A stretch of 64,000 nucleotides of DNA from Gemmatimonadota bacterium. GTDB taxonomy: Bacteria > Gemmatimonadota > Gemmatimonadetes > Longimicrobiales > Gaopeijiaceae. Below the pieces are notes generated by a model. It worked only from the letters and a program-made list of their open reading frames with translations. It was not told where the DNA came from and did no database searches. The stretch lies in the NCBI GenBank assembly GCA_022823365.1, contig JAJDXG010000063.1, positions 114,113 through 178,112 on the forward strand, written 5' to 3'. Shown one piece after another: positions 19,051 to 28,235 of the stretch (positions within the stretch are counted from its first letter, which is position 1; each line of letters begins with the position of its first letter). A program made the translations under genes and the position numbers.

Positions 19051-19070
19051 ATACTAGTTGATGCTAGAAT
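19041..19070 (+). promoter_or_regulatory. Sigma70-like extended -10 promoter giving a leaderless transcript
   Basis: TTGAAT (19041-19046), an 18-nt spacer, then TAGAAT (19065-19070) with TGC directly before it as an extended -10. Transcription would begin about 7 nt after the -10, at or next to the ATG at 19077. No ribosome-binding site is present, so a leaderless mRNA fits both facts. Confidence 0.6.
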
Positions 19071-19076
19071 ACGCGT

Positions 19077-20243
19077 ATGATTCAACGCGACCTTGCCCAG
19101 GAACTCCTGACGGCAGCCAGCCAGGCCCCCGCCGTCACGCTCACCGGCCCCCGCCAGAGCGGCAAGACCACGCTGTGCCGAGCTCTCTTCCCCAACCACG
19201 CGTACCGTACGCTCGAGGCCCCCGACACTCGCGTGTTCGCGAGAGAGGACCCACGGGCCTTCCTGGCGGAACTAACCGAAGGCGCCATCATCGACGAGGT
19301 GCAGCGCGTTCCGGATCTGCTCTCCTACCTGCAAGGCGTCATCGACACAGACCCCCGCCCCGGACGCTGGATCCTGACCGGTTCCCAGAACCTCTCGCTG
19401 CTCGCGTCGGTCAGTCAGTCGCTCGCCGGGCGGACCCAGGTCCTCCATCTGCTGCCCCTGACCTGGAACGAGATCCGGCGCTTCGACCGTCACCCCCAGT
19501 GCCTCGAGGAGGCTCTGTTCTCCGGTGGCTATCCCCGCATCTTCGACCAGGTGCTCGACCCCGCGCGATGGCTCCGCTCCTACGTCGCCACGTATATCGA
19601 GCGCGACGTGCGCACCATCAGCAACGTCGGCGACCTGACGGCGTTCCAACGATTCGTGCAGCTTTGCGCCGGACGCACAGGGCAACTCCTCAACTACTCC
19701 GCCCTGGCCGGTGATTGCGGCATCTCACAGCCCACCGCCAAAGCCTGGTTGAGCATTCTGGAAACCGGCTTCATCGCATTCCGGCTGCCCGCGTTCCACG
19801 CCAACCTGCGCAAGCGCCTCGTGAAGATGCCCAAACTCTACTTCTACGACACTGGGCTCGCCTGCTGGCTCCTGGGCATCCGCGAGCCCGCACACCTGCG
19901 CTCGCATCCGCTTCGGGGCTCCATATTCGAAACCTGGGCGGTCTCGGAAATCGTCAAGCAACGCGCGAATCGCGGCGACGGCCGAGGTCTTTCCTTCTAC
20001 CGCGATCGCAACGGAGCCGAGGTCGACCTCGTGATTGAGCGACCCGACGGTCTCACCCTGCTCGAAGCCAAGTCCACTGCGACGCCGTCCGCGACCCTGT
20101 ATCGGGGGGTCGAGCGCGTCAGGAAGCACTTTCCGCACGGCACGGGGCTCGACGTGGCGGTGGTCTACGGCGGTGAGAGCCGGCAGCACCGCACCGCGGG
20201 AAGACTGATCCCCTGGCGGGAACTGGGAACGGTGACCTGGTAG
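19077..20243 (+). CDS. AAA ATPase with DUF4143 domain
   Basis: 388 residues. Walker A GPRQSGKTT (24-32), Walker B AIIDEVQRVP (70-79) and sensor-like WILTGSQN (98-105) form an N-terminal AAA domain. The C-terminal DUF4143 part has a PD-(D/E)XK-like pattern (RNGAEVDLV...LLEAKS), as seen in archaeal-type ATPases of this class. The family is common, often patchily distributed, and linked to mobile or defence-like gene sets; its molecular role is not established. It stands alone between the M28 peptidase and the LVIVD cluster. Its A+T-rich promoter with a palindrome differs from its neighbours, which suggests later acquisition and tight, perhaps autogenous, control. Confidence 0.88.
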   Translation: MIQRDLAQELLTAASQAPAVTLTGPRQSGKTTLCRALFPNHAYRTLEAPDTRVFAREDPRAFLAELTEGAIIDEVQRVPDLLSYLQGVIDTDPRPGRWILTGSQNLSLLASVSQSLAGRTQVLHLLPLTWNEIRRFDRHPQCLEEALFSGGYPRIFDQVLDPARWLRSYVATYIERDVRTISNVGDLTAFQRFVQLCAGRTGQLLNYSALAGDCGISQPTAKAWLSILETGFIAFRLPAFHANLRKRLVKMPKLYFYDTGLACWLLGIREPAHLRSHPLRGSIFETWAVSEIVKQRANRGDGRGLSFYRDRNGAEVDLVIERPDGLTLLEAKSTATPSATLYRGVERVRKHFPHGTGLDVAVVYGGESRQHRTAGRLIPWRELGTVTW

Positions 20244-20368
20244 GACGTGGCGGAGGATTCCCACCCGAAACATGCCGCCCCGAAACCTTGTATGTTGGGG
20301 CCGTGAGAACCCACCTCGACCTGCCCGCTGCGTGACCCCTCATCCCGCCCTCCATCGAGGACCCCGAC

Positions 20369-22369
20369 ATGACCTCCGTTCGACCGACGCGTGACCGCGT
20401 CCCGACCCCGGCACGCGCGCTTGCGCACCTTTCCTGCTCGGCGCTCCTGGCGATTCTCCCCGCCTGCTCCGCCTACACGGCTCCAGACACGGGGATGGCG
20501 CCCGCGAACCTCGTCCCTCTGACCGTGAACGCCCCCACGCCCGACCCGCGGGTCGGGCTGGCTCCGGGCCTCTTCGACGCGGGAGAAGCCATCTGGAACC
20601 TGCGCCTCATCTCGGCGACGCCGCCCACCGAGCCCTTCGTGGGCCAGACCAACTCCGATCTGGCCTTTACGGGCCAATACGCGATCCAGGGCAACTACGA
20701 CGGCATCCAGATCTGGGACATCTCGGATCCGGGCAGCCCCGAGTCGGTAGTGACCTACGTATGCCCCGCTTCGCAGAGCGATGTGTCCGTCTACGAGCAC
20801 CTGCTCTTCGTGTCCGGCGAGGGCATAGGTGGACGGCTGGACTGCGGCGGCGAGGGCGTTGAGGAGGCCGTGAGCCACGACCGGCTGCGCGGCATCCGCA
20901 TCTTCGACATCACCGACATCTCCGCGCCGGAGTACGTGGCCAACGTGCAGACCTGCCGCGGATCGCACACGCACACGGTTCTCGAGCATCCCGGCGACGA
21001 CGAGAACGTCTACGTCTACGTGTCGGGCTCGGCTCCCGTCCGGCCCGCCGAGGAGCTTCCCGGCTGCTCCGGCGCGCCCCCCGAGGAAGACCCCAACACG
21101 GCGCTCTTCCGCATCGAGGTGATCAAGGTTCCGCTCGCGGATCCGGCCAGCGCCGCAATCGTGAGCTCGCCCCGCATCTTCGAGGAGCTGGTGGCTCCGC
21201 CGACCCACGGACTGGCGCCCGACGACCTCGCAGAGGTGGAGGCTGCCCGCGAGCGCGGCGGCTTCATCGTGGAAGTGATGGGACAGGAGATGGTGCTGCC
21301 CGACTTCGTGGTCGAGCAGATCCTGGGACAGGTCGTGGAGCAGCGCGGCGGCGAGGGCCCGCCTACCGCCGCGGACAGTGCGGCCCTGCGGCAGATGCTC
21401 CCCATGATGGCGGCCCAGATGGGAGGCGGTGACGACAACGCCGGACCCACCCAGTGCCACGACATCACCGTGTACCCCGCCATCGGACTCGCGGGCGGCG
21501 CCTGCGAGGGCTACGGCATGCTGATCGACATCAGCGACCCGGAGAACCCGGTGCGGCTCTCCGAGGTTGCCGACTCGAACTTCTCGTACTGGCACTCGGC
21601 GACGTTCAACAACGACGGCACGGCCATCATGTTCACCGACGAGTGGGGCGGCGGCGGAGCGCCCAAGTGCCGGGCCTCCGACCCGATGGAGTGGGGCGCC
21701 AACGCCATCTTCACCGTCGAGGACGGGGAGATGGAGTTCACGAGCTATTACAAGATGCCCGCGCCCCAGACCCCGCAGGAGAACTGCGTCGCGCACAACG
21801 GCTCCCTCATCCCGATTCCCGGACGCGACATCATGATCCAGGGATGGTACCAGGGCGGCCTCTCCCTGATCGACTGGACCGACCCGACCAATCCGGTCGA
21901 GATCGCCTTCTTCGACCGCGGCCCGGTCGACGGCGAGACCATGCAGATGGGCGGAAGCTGGTCGGTCTACTGGTACAACGGCGTGATCGTCAACTCCGAG
22001 ATCGCGCGCGGGCTCGACATCCTCGAGCTGGTGCCAAGCGAGGTCATGACGCAGAACGAGATCGACGCAGCCAACTCGGTGGAGCTGACCCACCTGAACT
22101 CGCAGGGGCAGCCCATCTTCGAGTGGCCGGCCACCTTCCCGCTGGCGCGGGCGTATCTCGACCAGCTGGAGCGCCACCGAGGGCTGGCCGAGGCCCGGAT
22201 CGCCTCGGCGCGCGATGAGCTGGCCGCCGCCGAGGCCATGATGGGATCCGCGCGGGCGTCCGCGCTGCGTTCGCTGGCGGACGCGCTCGCCTCGGACGCC
22301 GGCAGCGCGCTCGACTCCGCCAAGGTGGGCAGGTTGGCGGATGCCGTGCGGGATCTGGCGGACATGTAG
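20369..22369 (+). CDS. LVIVD-type beta-propeller lipoprotein, copy 1
   Basis: 666 residues with a lipoprotein signal (LAILPACSAY, lipidated Cys near residue 33). The repeats GIQIWDISDPGSPE, GIRIFDITDISAPE, GMLIDISDPENP and GLSLIDWTDPTNP are LVIVD-type propeller blades. Conserved Cys/His stretches include QTCRGSHTHTVLEHP, QCHDITVYP, FSYWHSATFNNDG and ENCVAHNGSL; they may hold a metal or disulfides. A helical tail of about 100 residues rich in Ala/Arg/Leu ends the protein. It would sit on the outer face of a membrane. Function is unknown. Two close paralogs follow in tandem with a DUF305 gene between the first and second. Confidence 0.85.
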   Translation: MTSVRPTRDRVPTPARALAHLSCSALLAILPACSAYTAPDTGMAPANLVPLTVNAPTPDPRVGLAPGLFDAGEAIWNLRLISATPPTEPFVGQTNSDLAFTGQYAIQGNYDGIQIWDISDPGSPESVVTYVCPASQSDVSVYEHLLFVSGEGIGGRLDCGGEGVEEAVSHDRLRGIRIFDITDISAPEYVANVQTCRGSHTHTVLEHPGDDENVYVYVSGSAPVRPAEELPGCSGAPPEEDPNTALFRIEVIKVPLADPASAAIVSSPRIFEELVAPPTHGLAPDDLAEVEAARERGGFIVEVMGQEMVLPDFVVEQILGQVVEQRGGEGPPTAADSAALRQMLPMMAAQMGGGDDNAGPTQCHDITVYPAIGLAGGACEGYGMLIDISDPENPVRLSEVADSNFSYWHSATFNNDGTAIMFTDEWGGGGAPKCRASDPMEWGANAIFTVEDGEMEFTSYYKMPAPQTPQENCVAHNGSLIPIPGRDIMIQGWYQGGLSLIDWTDPTNPVEIAFFDRGPVDGETMQMGGSWSVYWYNGVIVNSEIARGLDILELVPSEVMTQNEIDAANSVELTHLNSQGQPIFEWPATFPLARAYLDQLERHRGLAEARIASARDELAAAEAMMGSARASALRSLADALASDAGSALDSAKVGRLADAVRDLADM

Positions 22370-22382
22370 TATGTTGATGCCC

Positions 22383-23060
22383 ATGAACACTCGTCGTTTC
22401 CTGCTTTTCGCACTGCTCGCGGCCACCCAGGCGTGCGCCGGTGCCGGACCCGGCGCTCCCCCGCCCGCCGCGCGTCCCGATGCCGACCGCATCGCCCGGC
22501 TGGAGGCCATCTACCAGGCGCGCGCCGACAGCCTTCTGCTCAACCCGCACGAAGCCGACGTGCACTTCATCACGGGCATGATCGGGCACCACGCCCAGGC
22601 GCTGGTGATGGCGGGCTTCGCGCCCGAAAACGGCGCCAGCCCCGCGGTCCAGGTCCTCTGCGCCCGCATCATCAACGCCCAGAGCGACGAGATCGCCATC
22701 ATGCAGCGCTGGCTCCGCGAGCGCGGCCTCCCGGTGCCCGAGTTCCACATCGAGGGCGCCACGCTGATGCTCCACGGCCCGGAGCACGGGATGAACATGC
22801 CCGGGATGCTCTCCGCCGAGCAGCTCCTGGAGCTGGAAGCGGCCCGGGGCCCGGACTTCGACCGGCTCTTCCTCACCTACATGATCCAGCACCACGAGGG
22901 CGCCGTCACCATGGTGCACGAGCTCTTCGCCAGCGACGGCGCCGCGCAGGGCGACTTCATCTTCAAGATCGCCTCCGACATCCAGGTCGATCAGGCCACC
23001 GAGATCGCCCGCATGCAGTTGATGCTCGAGCAGATGGCCGGGCCCGGCCTCCAGGACTGA
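22383..23060 (+). CDS. DUF305 lipoprotein (tandem ferritin-like repeats)
   Basis: 225 residues from the ATG at 22383, the start that leads straight into a hydrophobic signal ending in ATQACAG. Two DUF305-type units are visible: GMIGHHAQALVMA...NAQSDEIAIMQRWL and YMIQHHEGAVTMV...DQATEIARMQLML. Their spaced His and Met residues (HH, HGMNMPGM) suit binding of copper or another metal. DUF305 proteins are exported helical bundles of poorly known function, often near metal or redox genes. The gene starts 13 nt after copy 1 of the propeller lipoproteins and 35 nt before copy 2, so the three are probably translated from one mRNA. Confidence 0.85.
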   Translation: MNTRRFLLFALLAATQACAGAGPGAPPPAARPDADRIARLEAIYQARADSLLLNPHEADVHFITGMIGHHAQALVMAGFAPENGASPAVQVLCARIINAQSDEIAIMQRWLRERGLPVPEFHIEGATLMLHGPEHGMNMPGMLSAEQLLELEAARGPDFDRLFLTYMIQHHEGAVTMVHELFASDGAAQGDFIFKIASDIQVDQATEIARMQLMLEQMAGPGLQD

Positions 23061-23095
23061 CCCGCAGTACCCACCCCTCCCGAAGGAAGCGTGAC

Positions 23096-25096
23096 ATGAC
23101 CTCTCTCCGATCGACGCGTCACCGCGTCACCGCCCCGGCGCGCCTCGGTGCGCTGCTCTCCTGCGTGGCGCTGCTGCTGGTGCTGCCGGCCTGTTCCGCC
23201 TACACGGCTCCGGACACGGGGATGGCTCCCGCCGGTCTGGCGCCCCTGCGCGTGAACCCGCCCACTCCTGACCCGCGCGTCGGCCTGGCGCCCGGGCTCT
23301 TCGACGCCGGGGAGGCCGCCTGGAACCTGCGCCTCATCTCGACCACGCCGCCCACCGAACGCTTCATCGGGCAGACCAACTCCGACCTTGCGTTCACCGG
23401 CGACTTCGTCATTCAGGGCAACTACGACGGCATCCAGATCTGGGACATCTCGGATCCGGCCAGCCCGCAGTCGGTGATCACGTACCCGTGCCCGGCCTCG
23501 CAGAGCGACGTCTCCGTCCACCAGAACCTGCTCTTCGTGTCCGGCGAAGGACTCGGCGGGCGCCTCGACTGCGGCGACCAGGGCGTCCAGGAGGCCGTGA
23601 GCCACGACCGGCTGCGCGGCATCCGCATCTTCGACATCACCGACATCACCGACCCGGAGTACGTCGCCAACGTGCAGACCTGCCGCGGCTCGCACACGCA
23701 CACCGTGCTTGAGCACCCCGGCGACGACGAGAACGTCTACGTCTACGTCTCCGGCTCGTCCGCGGTCCGGCCCGCCGAGGAACTCCCGGGCTGTTCCGAC
23801 GCACCGCTGGAGGAGGACCCCAACACGGCGCTCTTCCGCATCGAGGTCATCCGGGTGCCGCTGGCGGATCCGGCCAGCGCCGAGATCGTCAGCTCGCCCC
23901 GCATCTTCGGGGACCTGACGGCGCCCCCCACGCACGGGCTCGCGCCGGCGGACCTGGTGGAGATCGAGGAAGCCCGCGAGCGCGGCGCCTTCGTCTGGGA
24001 GGTCCGGGGCCAGCCCAGGGTGATGCGCGACCGACAGGTGGCCGAGCTGCTCGAACAGATCGTGGAGCAGCGGGGCGGCGAAGGCCCGCCCACCGCCGCG
24101 GACAGCGCGGCCCTGCGGGCGATGATTCCCCAGTTGGAAGCGCAGGTCCCGGCCAGGGGCGACAGCGGCCCCACCCAGTGCCATGACATCACCGTGTACC
24201 CGCACATCGGGCTCGCGGGCGGCGCCTGCGGCGGATACGGGATGCTGATCGACATCAGCAACCCGGAGGCCCCGTTCCGGCTCTCCGAAGTCGCCGACTC
24301 GAATTTCTCCTACTGGCACTCGGCGACGTTCAATAACGACGGCACCACCGTGATGTTCACCGACGAGTGGGGCGGCGGCGGCTCCCCCAAGTGCCGCGAG
24401 TCCGATCCCATGGAGTGGGGCGCCAACGCCATCTTCACCATCGAGGACGGCGACATGGTGTTCCAGAGCTACTACAAGATGCCCGCCCCGCAGACGACAC
24501 TGGAGAACTGCGTCGCGCACAACGGCTCGCTGATCCCGATCCCGGGCCGCGACATCATGATCCAGGGATGGTACCAGGGCGGCATTTCCCTGATCGACTG
24601 GACCGATCCGGCCAACCCGGTGGAGATCGCGTTCTTCGACCGCGGCCCGGTCGACGCCGAGGTGATGAGGAGCGGCGGCAGCTGGTCCGTCTACTGGTAC
24701 AACGGCGTGATCGTCAACTCCGAGATCGCGCGCGGGCTCGACATCTTCGAGCTGACGACGAGCGAGGTGATGACGCAGAACGAGATCGACGCGGCCAACT
24801 CGGTCACGCTGACCCAGCTCAATTCCCAGGGGCAGCCCATCTTCGAGTGGCCCGCGACCTTCGCGCTGGCGCGGGCCTACCTGGACCAGTTGGAACGACA
24901 CAGCGGGCTGGATGCCGGCCGCATCGCATCGGCGCGGGATGATCTTTCCGCCGCCGAAGGCATGATGGGGTCGGCGCGCGCCTCGGCGCTTCGGTCGCTT
25001 GCGGATGCGCTCGGCTCCGACGCCAACGGCGCGCTCGACTCCGCCAAGGTCGAGAAGCTGGCAGCCGCGGTGCGCGACCTGGCCGACGCGGGGTAG
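23096..25096 (+). CDS. LVIVD-type beta-propeller lipoprotein, copy 2
   Basis: 666 residues from the ATG at 23096, preceded by GAAGGAAG. It has the same signal (VLPACSAY) and blade motifs (GIQIWDISDPASPQ, GIRIFDITDITDPE, GMLIDISNPEAP, GISLIDWTDPANP) and the same Cys/His pattern as copy 1. It is the same length as copy 1 and most residues are identical. Differences cluster in the middle, at about residues 290-350 (VWEVRGQPRVMRDRQ and IPQLEAQVPARGD), a loop unlikely to be part of a blade. This points to a recognition surface that diverged while the propeller stayed fixed, an inference from the alignment by eye. Confidence 0.85.
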   Translation: MTSLRSTRHRVTAPARLGALLSCVALLLVLPACSAYTAPDTGMAPAGLAPLRVNPPTPDPRVGLAPGLFDAGEAAWNLRLISTTPPTERFIGQTNSDLAFTGDFVIQGNYDGIQIWDISDPASPQSVITYPCPASQSDVSVHQNLLFVSGEGLGGRLDCGDQGVQEAVSHDRLRGIRIFDITDITDPEYVANVQTCRGSHTHTVLEHPGDDENVYVYVSGSSAVRPAEELPGCSDAPLEEDPNTALFRIEVIRVPLADPASAEIVSSPRIFGDLTAPPTHGLAPADLVEIEEARERGAFVWEVRGQPRVMRDRQVAELLEQIVEQRGGEGPPTAADSAALRAMIPQLEAQVPARGDSGPTQCHDITVYPHIGLAGGACGGYGMLIDISNPEAPFRLSEVADSNFSYWHSATFNNDGTTVMFTDEWGGGGSPKCRESDPMEWGANAIFTIEDGDMVFQSYYKMPAPQTTLENCVAHNGSLIPIPGRDIMIQGWYQGGISLIDWTDPANPVEIAFFDRGPVDAEVMRSGGSWSVYWYNGVIVNSEIARGLDIFELTTSEVMTQNEIDAANSVTLTQLNSQGQPIFEWPATFALARAYLDQLERHSGLDAGRIASARDDLSAAEGMMGSARASALRSLADALGSDANGALDSAKVEKLAAAVRDLADAG

Positions 25097-25130
25097 GTCC
25101 ATCTTGTTCATTTCGAATCGAGGAACCCGC

Positions 25131-27140
25131 ATGACCTCTCTCCCATCGACCCGTGACCGCGCGGGAGGCCCGGCGCGCCTATCCGCGCTTCTTGCCTGCG
25201 CGGCCCTGCTCGTTCTCCTTCCTGCCTGCGCGGGCTACTCGTCGCCCGATTCCGGCATGTCCCCTGCAGGTCTCGCGCCCCTGAGCGTGAGTCCGCCCAC
25301 GCCCGACCCGCGCGTGGGGCTGGCGCCGGGACTCTTCGACGCCGGAGAGGCGATCTGGAACCTGCGGCTGGTCTCGGCCACGCCTCCGACCGAACCCTTC
25401 GTGGGCCAGACCAACTCGGACCTGGCCTTCACCGGCCCGTACGCGATCCAGGGCAACTACGACGGCATCCAGATCTGGGACATCACCGACCCGGCCAACC
25501 CCGAGTCGGTGATCAGCTACGTGTGCCCGGCCTCGCAGAGCGACGTCTCCGTCTACGAGAACCTGCTGTTCGTGTCGGGCGAGGGGTTCGGCGGGCGGCT
25601 CGACTGCGGCGGCGAGGGCATCGAGGAGGCCGTGAGCCACGACCGGCTGCGCGGCATCCGCATCTTCGACATCTCCGACATCACCGCGCCCGAATACGTC
25701 GCCAACGTGCAGACCTGCCGCGGCTCGCACACCCACACCGTGCTCGAGCACCCCGGCGACGACGAGAACGTCTACGTCTACGTCTCCGGGTCGGCTCCGG
25801 TACGGCCCGCCGAAGAGCTCCCCGGCTGCTCCGACGCACCCCCGGAAGAGGATCCCAACACGGCGCTCTTCCGCATCGAGGTCATCAGGGTGCCCCTGGC
25901 GGATCCGGCCAGCGCCGCCATCGTGAGCTCGCCTCGCATCTTCGAGGACCTGGTGGCGCCCCCCACGCACGGTCTGGCGCCCGACGATATCGCCGAGATC
26001 GAAGCTGCCCGCGAGACCGGCGCCTTCGTGATCGAGATGATGGGCATGGCGGTCGTGCTGCCGGACCGGTACATCGAGCCGCTGCTGGCGCAGATGGTGG
26101 CCCAGCGCGGAGGCGAGGGTCCCCCCACCGCCGCCGACAGCGCGGCGCTGCGCGAAGCCCTTCCGGCGATCATGGAGCAGATGACGGGAGGGGCGCACGG
26201 AGAGGCCTCCGGCCCGACGCAGTGCCACGACATCACCGTGTACCCGGCCATCGGGCTCGCGGGCGGGGCCTGCGAGGGGTACGGCATGCTGATCGACATC
26301 AGCGACCCGGAGAACCCGGTGCGGCTCTCCGAAGTGGCGGACTCCAACTTCTCCTACTGGCACTCGGCGACGTTCAACAACGACGGCACGACCGTGATGT
26401 TCACCGACGAGTGGGGCGGCGGCGGTGCGCCCAAGTGCCGTGCCTCGGATCCGAAGGAGTGGGGCGCCAACGCCATTTTCACCGTCGAGGACGGGGAGAT
26501 GGTGTTCCAGAGCTACTTCAAGCTGCCGGCGCCGCAAACGCCGCAGGAGAATTGCGTCGCGCACAACGGCTCGCTGATTCCGATCCCCGGCCGCGACATC
26601 ATGATCCAGGGGTGGTACCAGGGCGGCATCTCCCTGATCGACTGGACGGATCCCGTCAATCCGGTGGAGATCGCCTACTTCGACCGCGGGCCCGTCGACG
26701 GCGAAGTGATGCGGATGGGCGGCAGCTGGTCGGTCTACTGGTACAACGGCGTGATCGTCAACTCCGAGATCGCGCGCGGGCTGGACATCCTCGAACTCGT
26801 CCCCAGCGAGGCGATGACGCAGAACGAGATCGATGCCGCCAACGCCGTACAGCTCACCCATCTCAATTCCCAGGGCCAGCCCATCTTCGAGTGGCCGGCG
26901 ACGTTCTCGCTGGTGCGGGCCTACCTGGACCAGCTGGAGCGGCACCGCGGGCTGGACGCCGCCCGAATCGCGTCGGCGCGGGATGAACTGGCAGCCGCCG
27001 AGGGCATGATGGGATCGGGACGCGCCTCGGCGCTGCGCTCGCTGGCGGATGCGCTCCGCGGTGACGCGCGCGGTGCGCTCGATGCCGCCAGGGTGGAGAA
27101 GCTCGCGGACGCCGTGCGGGAGCTGGCGGACGCGGGTTAG
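25131..27140 (+). CDS. LVIVD-type beta-propeller lipoprotein, copy 3
   Basis: 669 residues starting 34 nt after copy 2. Signal LLPACAGYSS, then the same four blade motifs (GIQIWDITDPANPE, GIRIFDISDITAPE, GMLIDISDPENP, GISLIDWTDPVNP) and the same Cys/His positions. The central loop again differs, with a slightly longer stretch (IMEQMTGGAHGEAS). A terminator-like hairpin follows at 27162-27193, marking the end of the four-gene unit. Function is unknown, as for the other copies. Retention of all three as intact genes suggests they are not simply redundant. Confidence 0.85.
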   Translation: MTSLPSTRDRAGGPARLSALLACAALLVLLPACAGYSSPDSGMSPAGLAPLSVSPPTPDPRVGLAPGLFDAGEAIWNLRLVSATPPTEPFVGQTNSDLAFTGPYAIQGNYDGIQIWDITDPANPESVISYVCPASQSDVSVYENLLFVSGEGFGGRLDCGGEGIEEAVSHDRLRGIRIFDISDITAPEYVANVQTCRGSHTHTVLEHPGDDENVYVYVSGSAPVRPAEELPGCSDAPPEEDPNTALFRIEVIRVPLADPASAAIVSSPRIFEDLVAPPTHGLAPDDIAEIEAARETGAFVIEMMGMAVVLPDRYIEPLLAQMVAQRGGEGPPTAADSAALREALPAIMEQMTGGAHGEASGPTQCHDITVYPAIGLAGGACEGYGMLIDISDPENPVRLSEVADSNFSYWHSATFNNDGTTVMFTDEWGGGGAPKCRASDPKEWGANAIFTVEDGEMVFQSYFKLPAPQTPQENCVAHNGSLIPIPGRDIMIQGWYQGGISLIDWTDPVNPVEIAYFDRGPVDGEVMRMGGSWSVYWYNGVIVNSEIARGLDILELVPSEAMTQNEIDAANAVQLTHLNSQGQPIFEWPATFSLVRAYLDQLERHRGLDAARIASARDELAAAEGMMGSGRASALRSLADALRGDARGALDAARVEKLADAVRELADAG

Positions 27141-27161
27141 CGGGGAAGTCGCACCGAAGCT

Positions 27162-27193
27162 ACGGCCCGTCCCCTGCGAGGGGGGCGGGCCGT
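27162..27193 (+). terminator. Hairpin terminator after the LVIVD operon
   Basis: A 13-bp stem (27162-27174 with 27181-27193, one G-U pair) closes a 6-nt loop. The G+C-rich stem starts 21 nt after the stop of copy 3. The following bases are not a clear T-run, so termination may need Rho or may be partial. Confidence 0.55.
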
Positions 27194-27313
27194 TCTCGCT
27201 GGTCCCTTGCCGCGCGCCCGCACGCGCCCTACTAGTCAATTGGATGCAAGGCTCTTCGCGTCGCCGGGGATCGGTGGCGGGATGCAAGCCGCTCACCCTG
27301 GCTGGAGGTCGAG

Positions 27314-28129
27314 ATGGTGGAAGTCGATCGCAAAACCTTCCTCGCAAGCCTTCCCGCGGGTGCTCTCGCCGTCATGTCGCACGAGGACAAGGCGGAGGCC
27401 CTCGAGCACTACATGGAAGACGAGCTGGACAAGAAGATCGCCGCACGGCGAGGGGAGGCGGACGGCGAAGCCGGCTCCATCATCACGCTTGAAGAGCTGG
27501 AGCAGGAGGGCCCCCGAGCGCCGCGCGGCACCGGGCGGCTCTTCACGCCGCGGGAAGACGAGTTCCCGCCGATGCCGGAGGCGCCGACGCTGCTCGACTT
27601 CTTCCGGCTTCGCTTCGCGCCCGCGAACCACGTGCTGCAGAGCGCCACGCACGCGCTCACCACGGGGCAGCCCGAGCGCACCATCTTCGCGTGCCTGATG
27701 CACGACGTGGTGCTCAACCTCATCCGCGGGGACCACGGGTTCTGGGGCGCCCAGCTGATCGAGCCCTACGTGGACCCGCGCGTCGCCTGGGGCATCCGCT
27801 ACCACGGGCCGTTGCGCTTCTACGCCGATGACGACTTCGGGTACGAGTATCCCGAGATGTACAACCGCATCTTCGGCCACGACTACGTGCCGGAGCCGTA
27901 CATCCAGCAGGCCTACGAGCACGCCCGCGGCCACAGCTGGTATGGCGAGGCGCGGCTGATCACGGTGAACGACACCTACGCGTTCCAGGACGAAATGGAC
28001 GTGGACATCGAGGTGTTCACCGACATCATCGGACGCCAGTTCAGGCAGCCCAGGGAAGGGCTGGGCTACGACAACAGCCCCGTCGCGCACATGTGGCGGA
28101 CGATGGCGAACCCCAACAGACCGCTGTAG
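27314..28129 (+). CDS. HD-domain metalloprotein (PhnZ/MIOX-like ligand pattern)
   Basis: 271 residues. The first 90 are a charged, helical segment. An HD domain follows: ANHVLQSATH (H106 or H113), CLMHDVV (H130-D131), GDHGFWGAQLI (H141) and IRYHGPLRFY (H164), with a later Asp near 220-230. The order H...HD...H...H...D is that of HD-domain oxygenases and phosphohydrolases such as PhnZ and myo-inositol oxygenase, with two metals bound. No signal peptide is seen, so the protein is cytoplasmic. The substrate is unknown. It is a single gene between the LVIVD cluster and the TonB-type gene. HD-domain membership is fairly secure; oxygenase versus hydrolase activity is not. Confidence 0.6.
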   Translation: MVEVDRKTFLASLPAGALAVMSHEDKAEALEHYMEDELDKKIAARRGEADGEAGSIITLEELEQEGPRAPRGTGRLFTPREDEFPPMPEAPTLLDFFRLRFAPANHVLQSATHALTTGQPERTIFACLMHDVVLNLIRGDHGFWGAQLIEPYVDPRVAWGIRYHGPLRFYADDDFGYEYPEMYNRIFGHDYVPEPYIQQAYEHARGHSWYGEARLITVNDTYAFQDEMDVDIEVFTDIIGRQFRQPREGLGYDNSPVAHMWRTMANPNRPL

Positions 28130-28235
28130 GAAAGAGTCTTTAAGGCTGACCGGTGCTTCCGGAGCGGAACTCCGGGCGCCGGCGGGATTCCGAACACGGG
28201 CCGACGCCCCTGGGAGGGACCCGAAAGAGGTTGGG

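Larger units (their letters stand above)
20369..27140 (+). repeat. Tandem triplication of a 2-kb lipoprotein gene
   Basis: Three 2.0-kb direct copies (20369-22369, 23096-25096, 25131-27140) encode near-identical proteins. Long DNA stretches, such as those encoding CRGSHTHT and ENCVAHNGSLIPIPGRD, are almost the same in all copies. The DUF305 gene separates copies 1 and 2. Such repeats could recombine and change copy number. Confidence 0.8.

Noticed and set aside
20165..27347. Three long minus-strand reading frames opposite the LVIVD copies, similar to one another
   Set aside because: Their mutual similarity merely mirrors the triplicated genes on the plus strand. The plus frames have lipoprotein signals and conserved blades.
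27314..27380. Possible Tat signal peptide on the HD-domain protein (RKTFLASLPAGALAV)
   Set aside because: A single Arg-Lys with a short, weakly hydrophobic stretch does not make a Tat or Sec signal, and HD enzymes of this kind are cytoplasmic.
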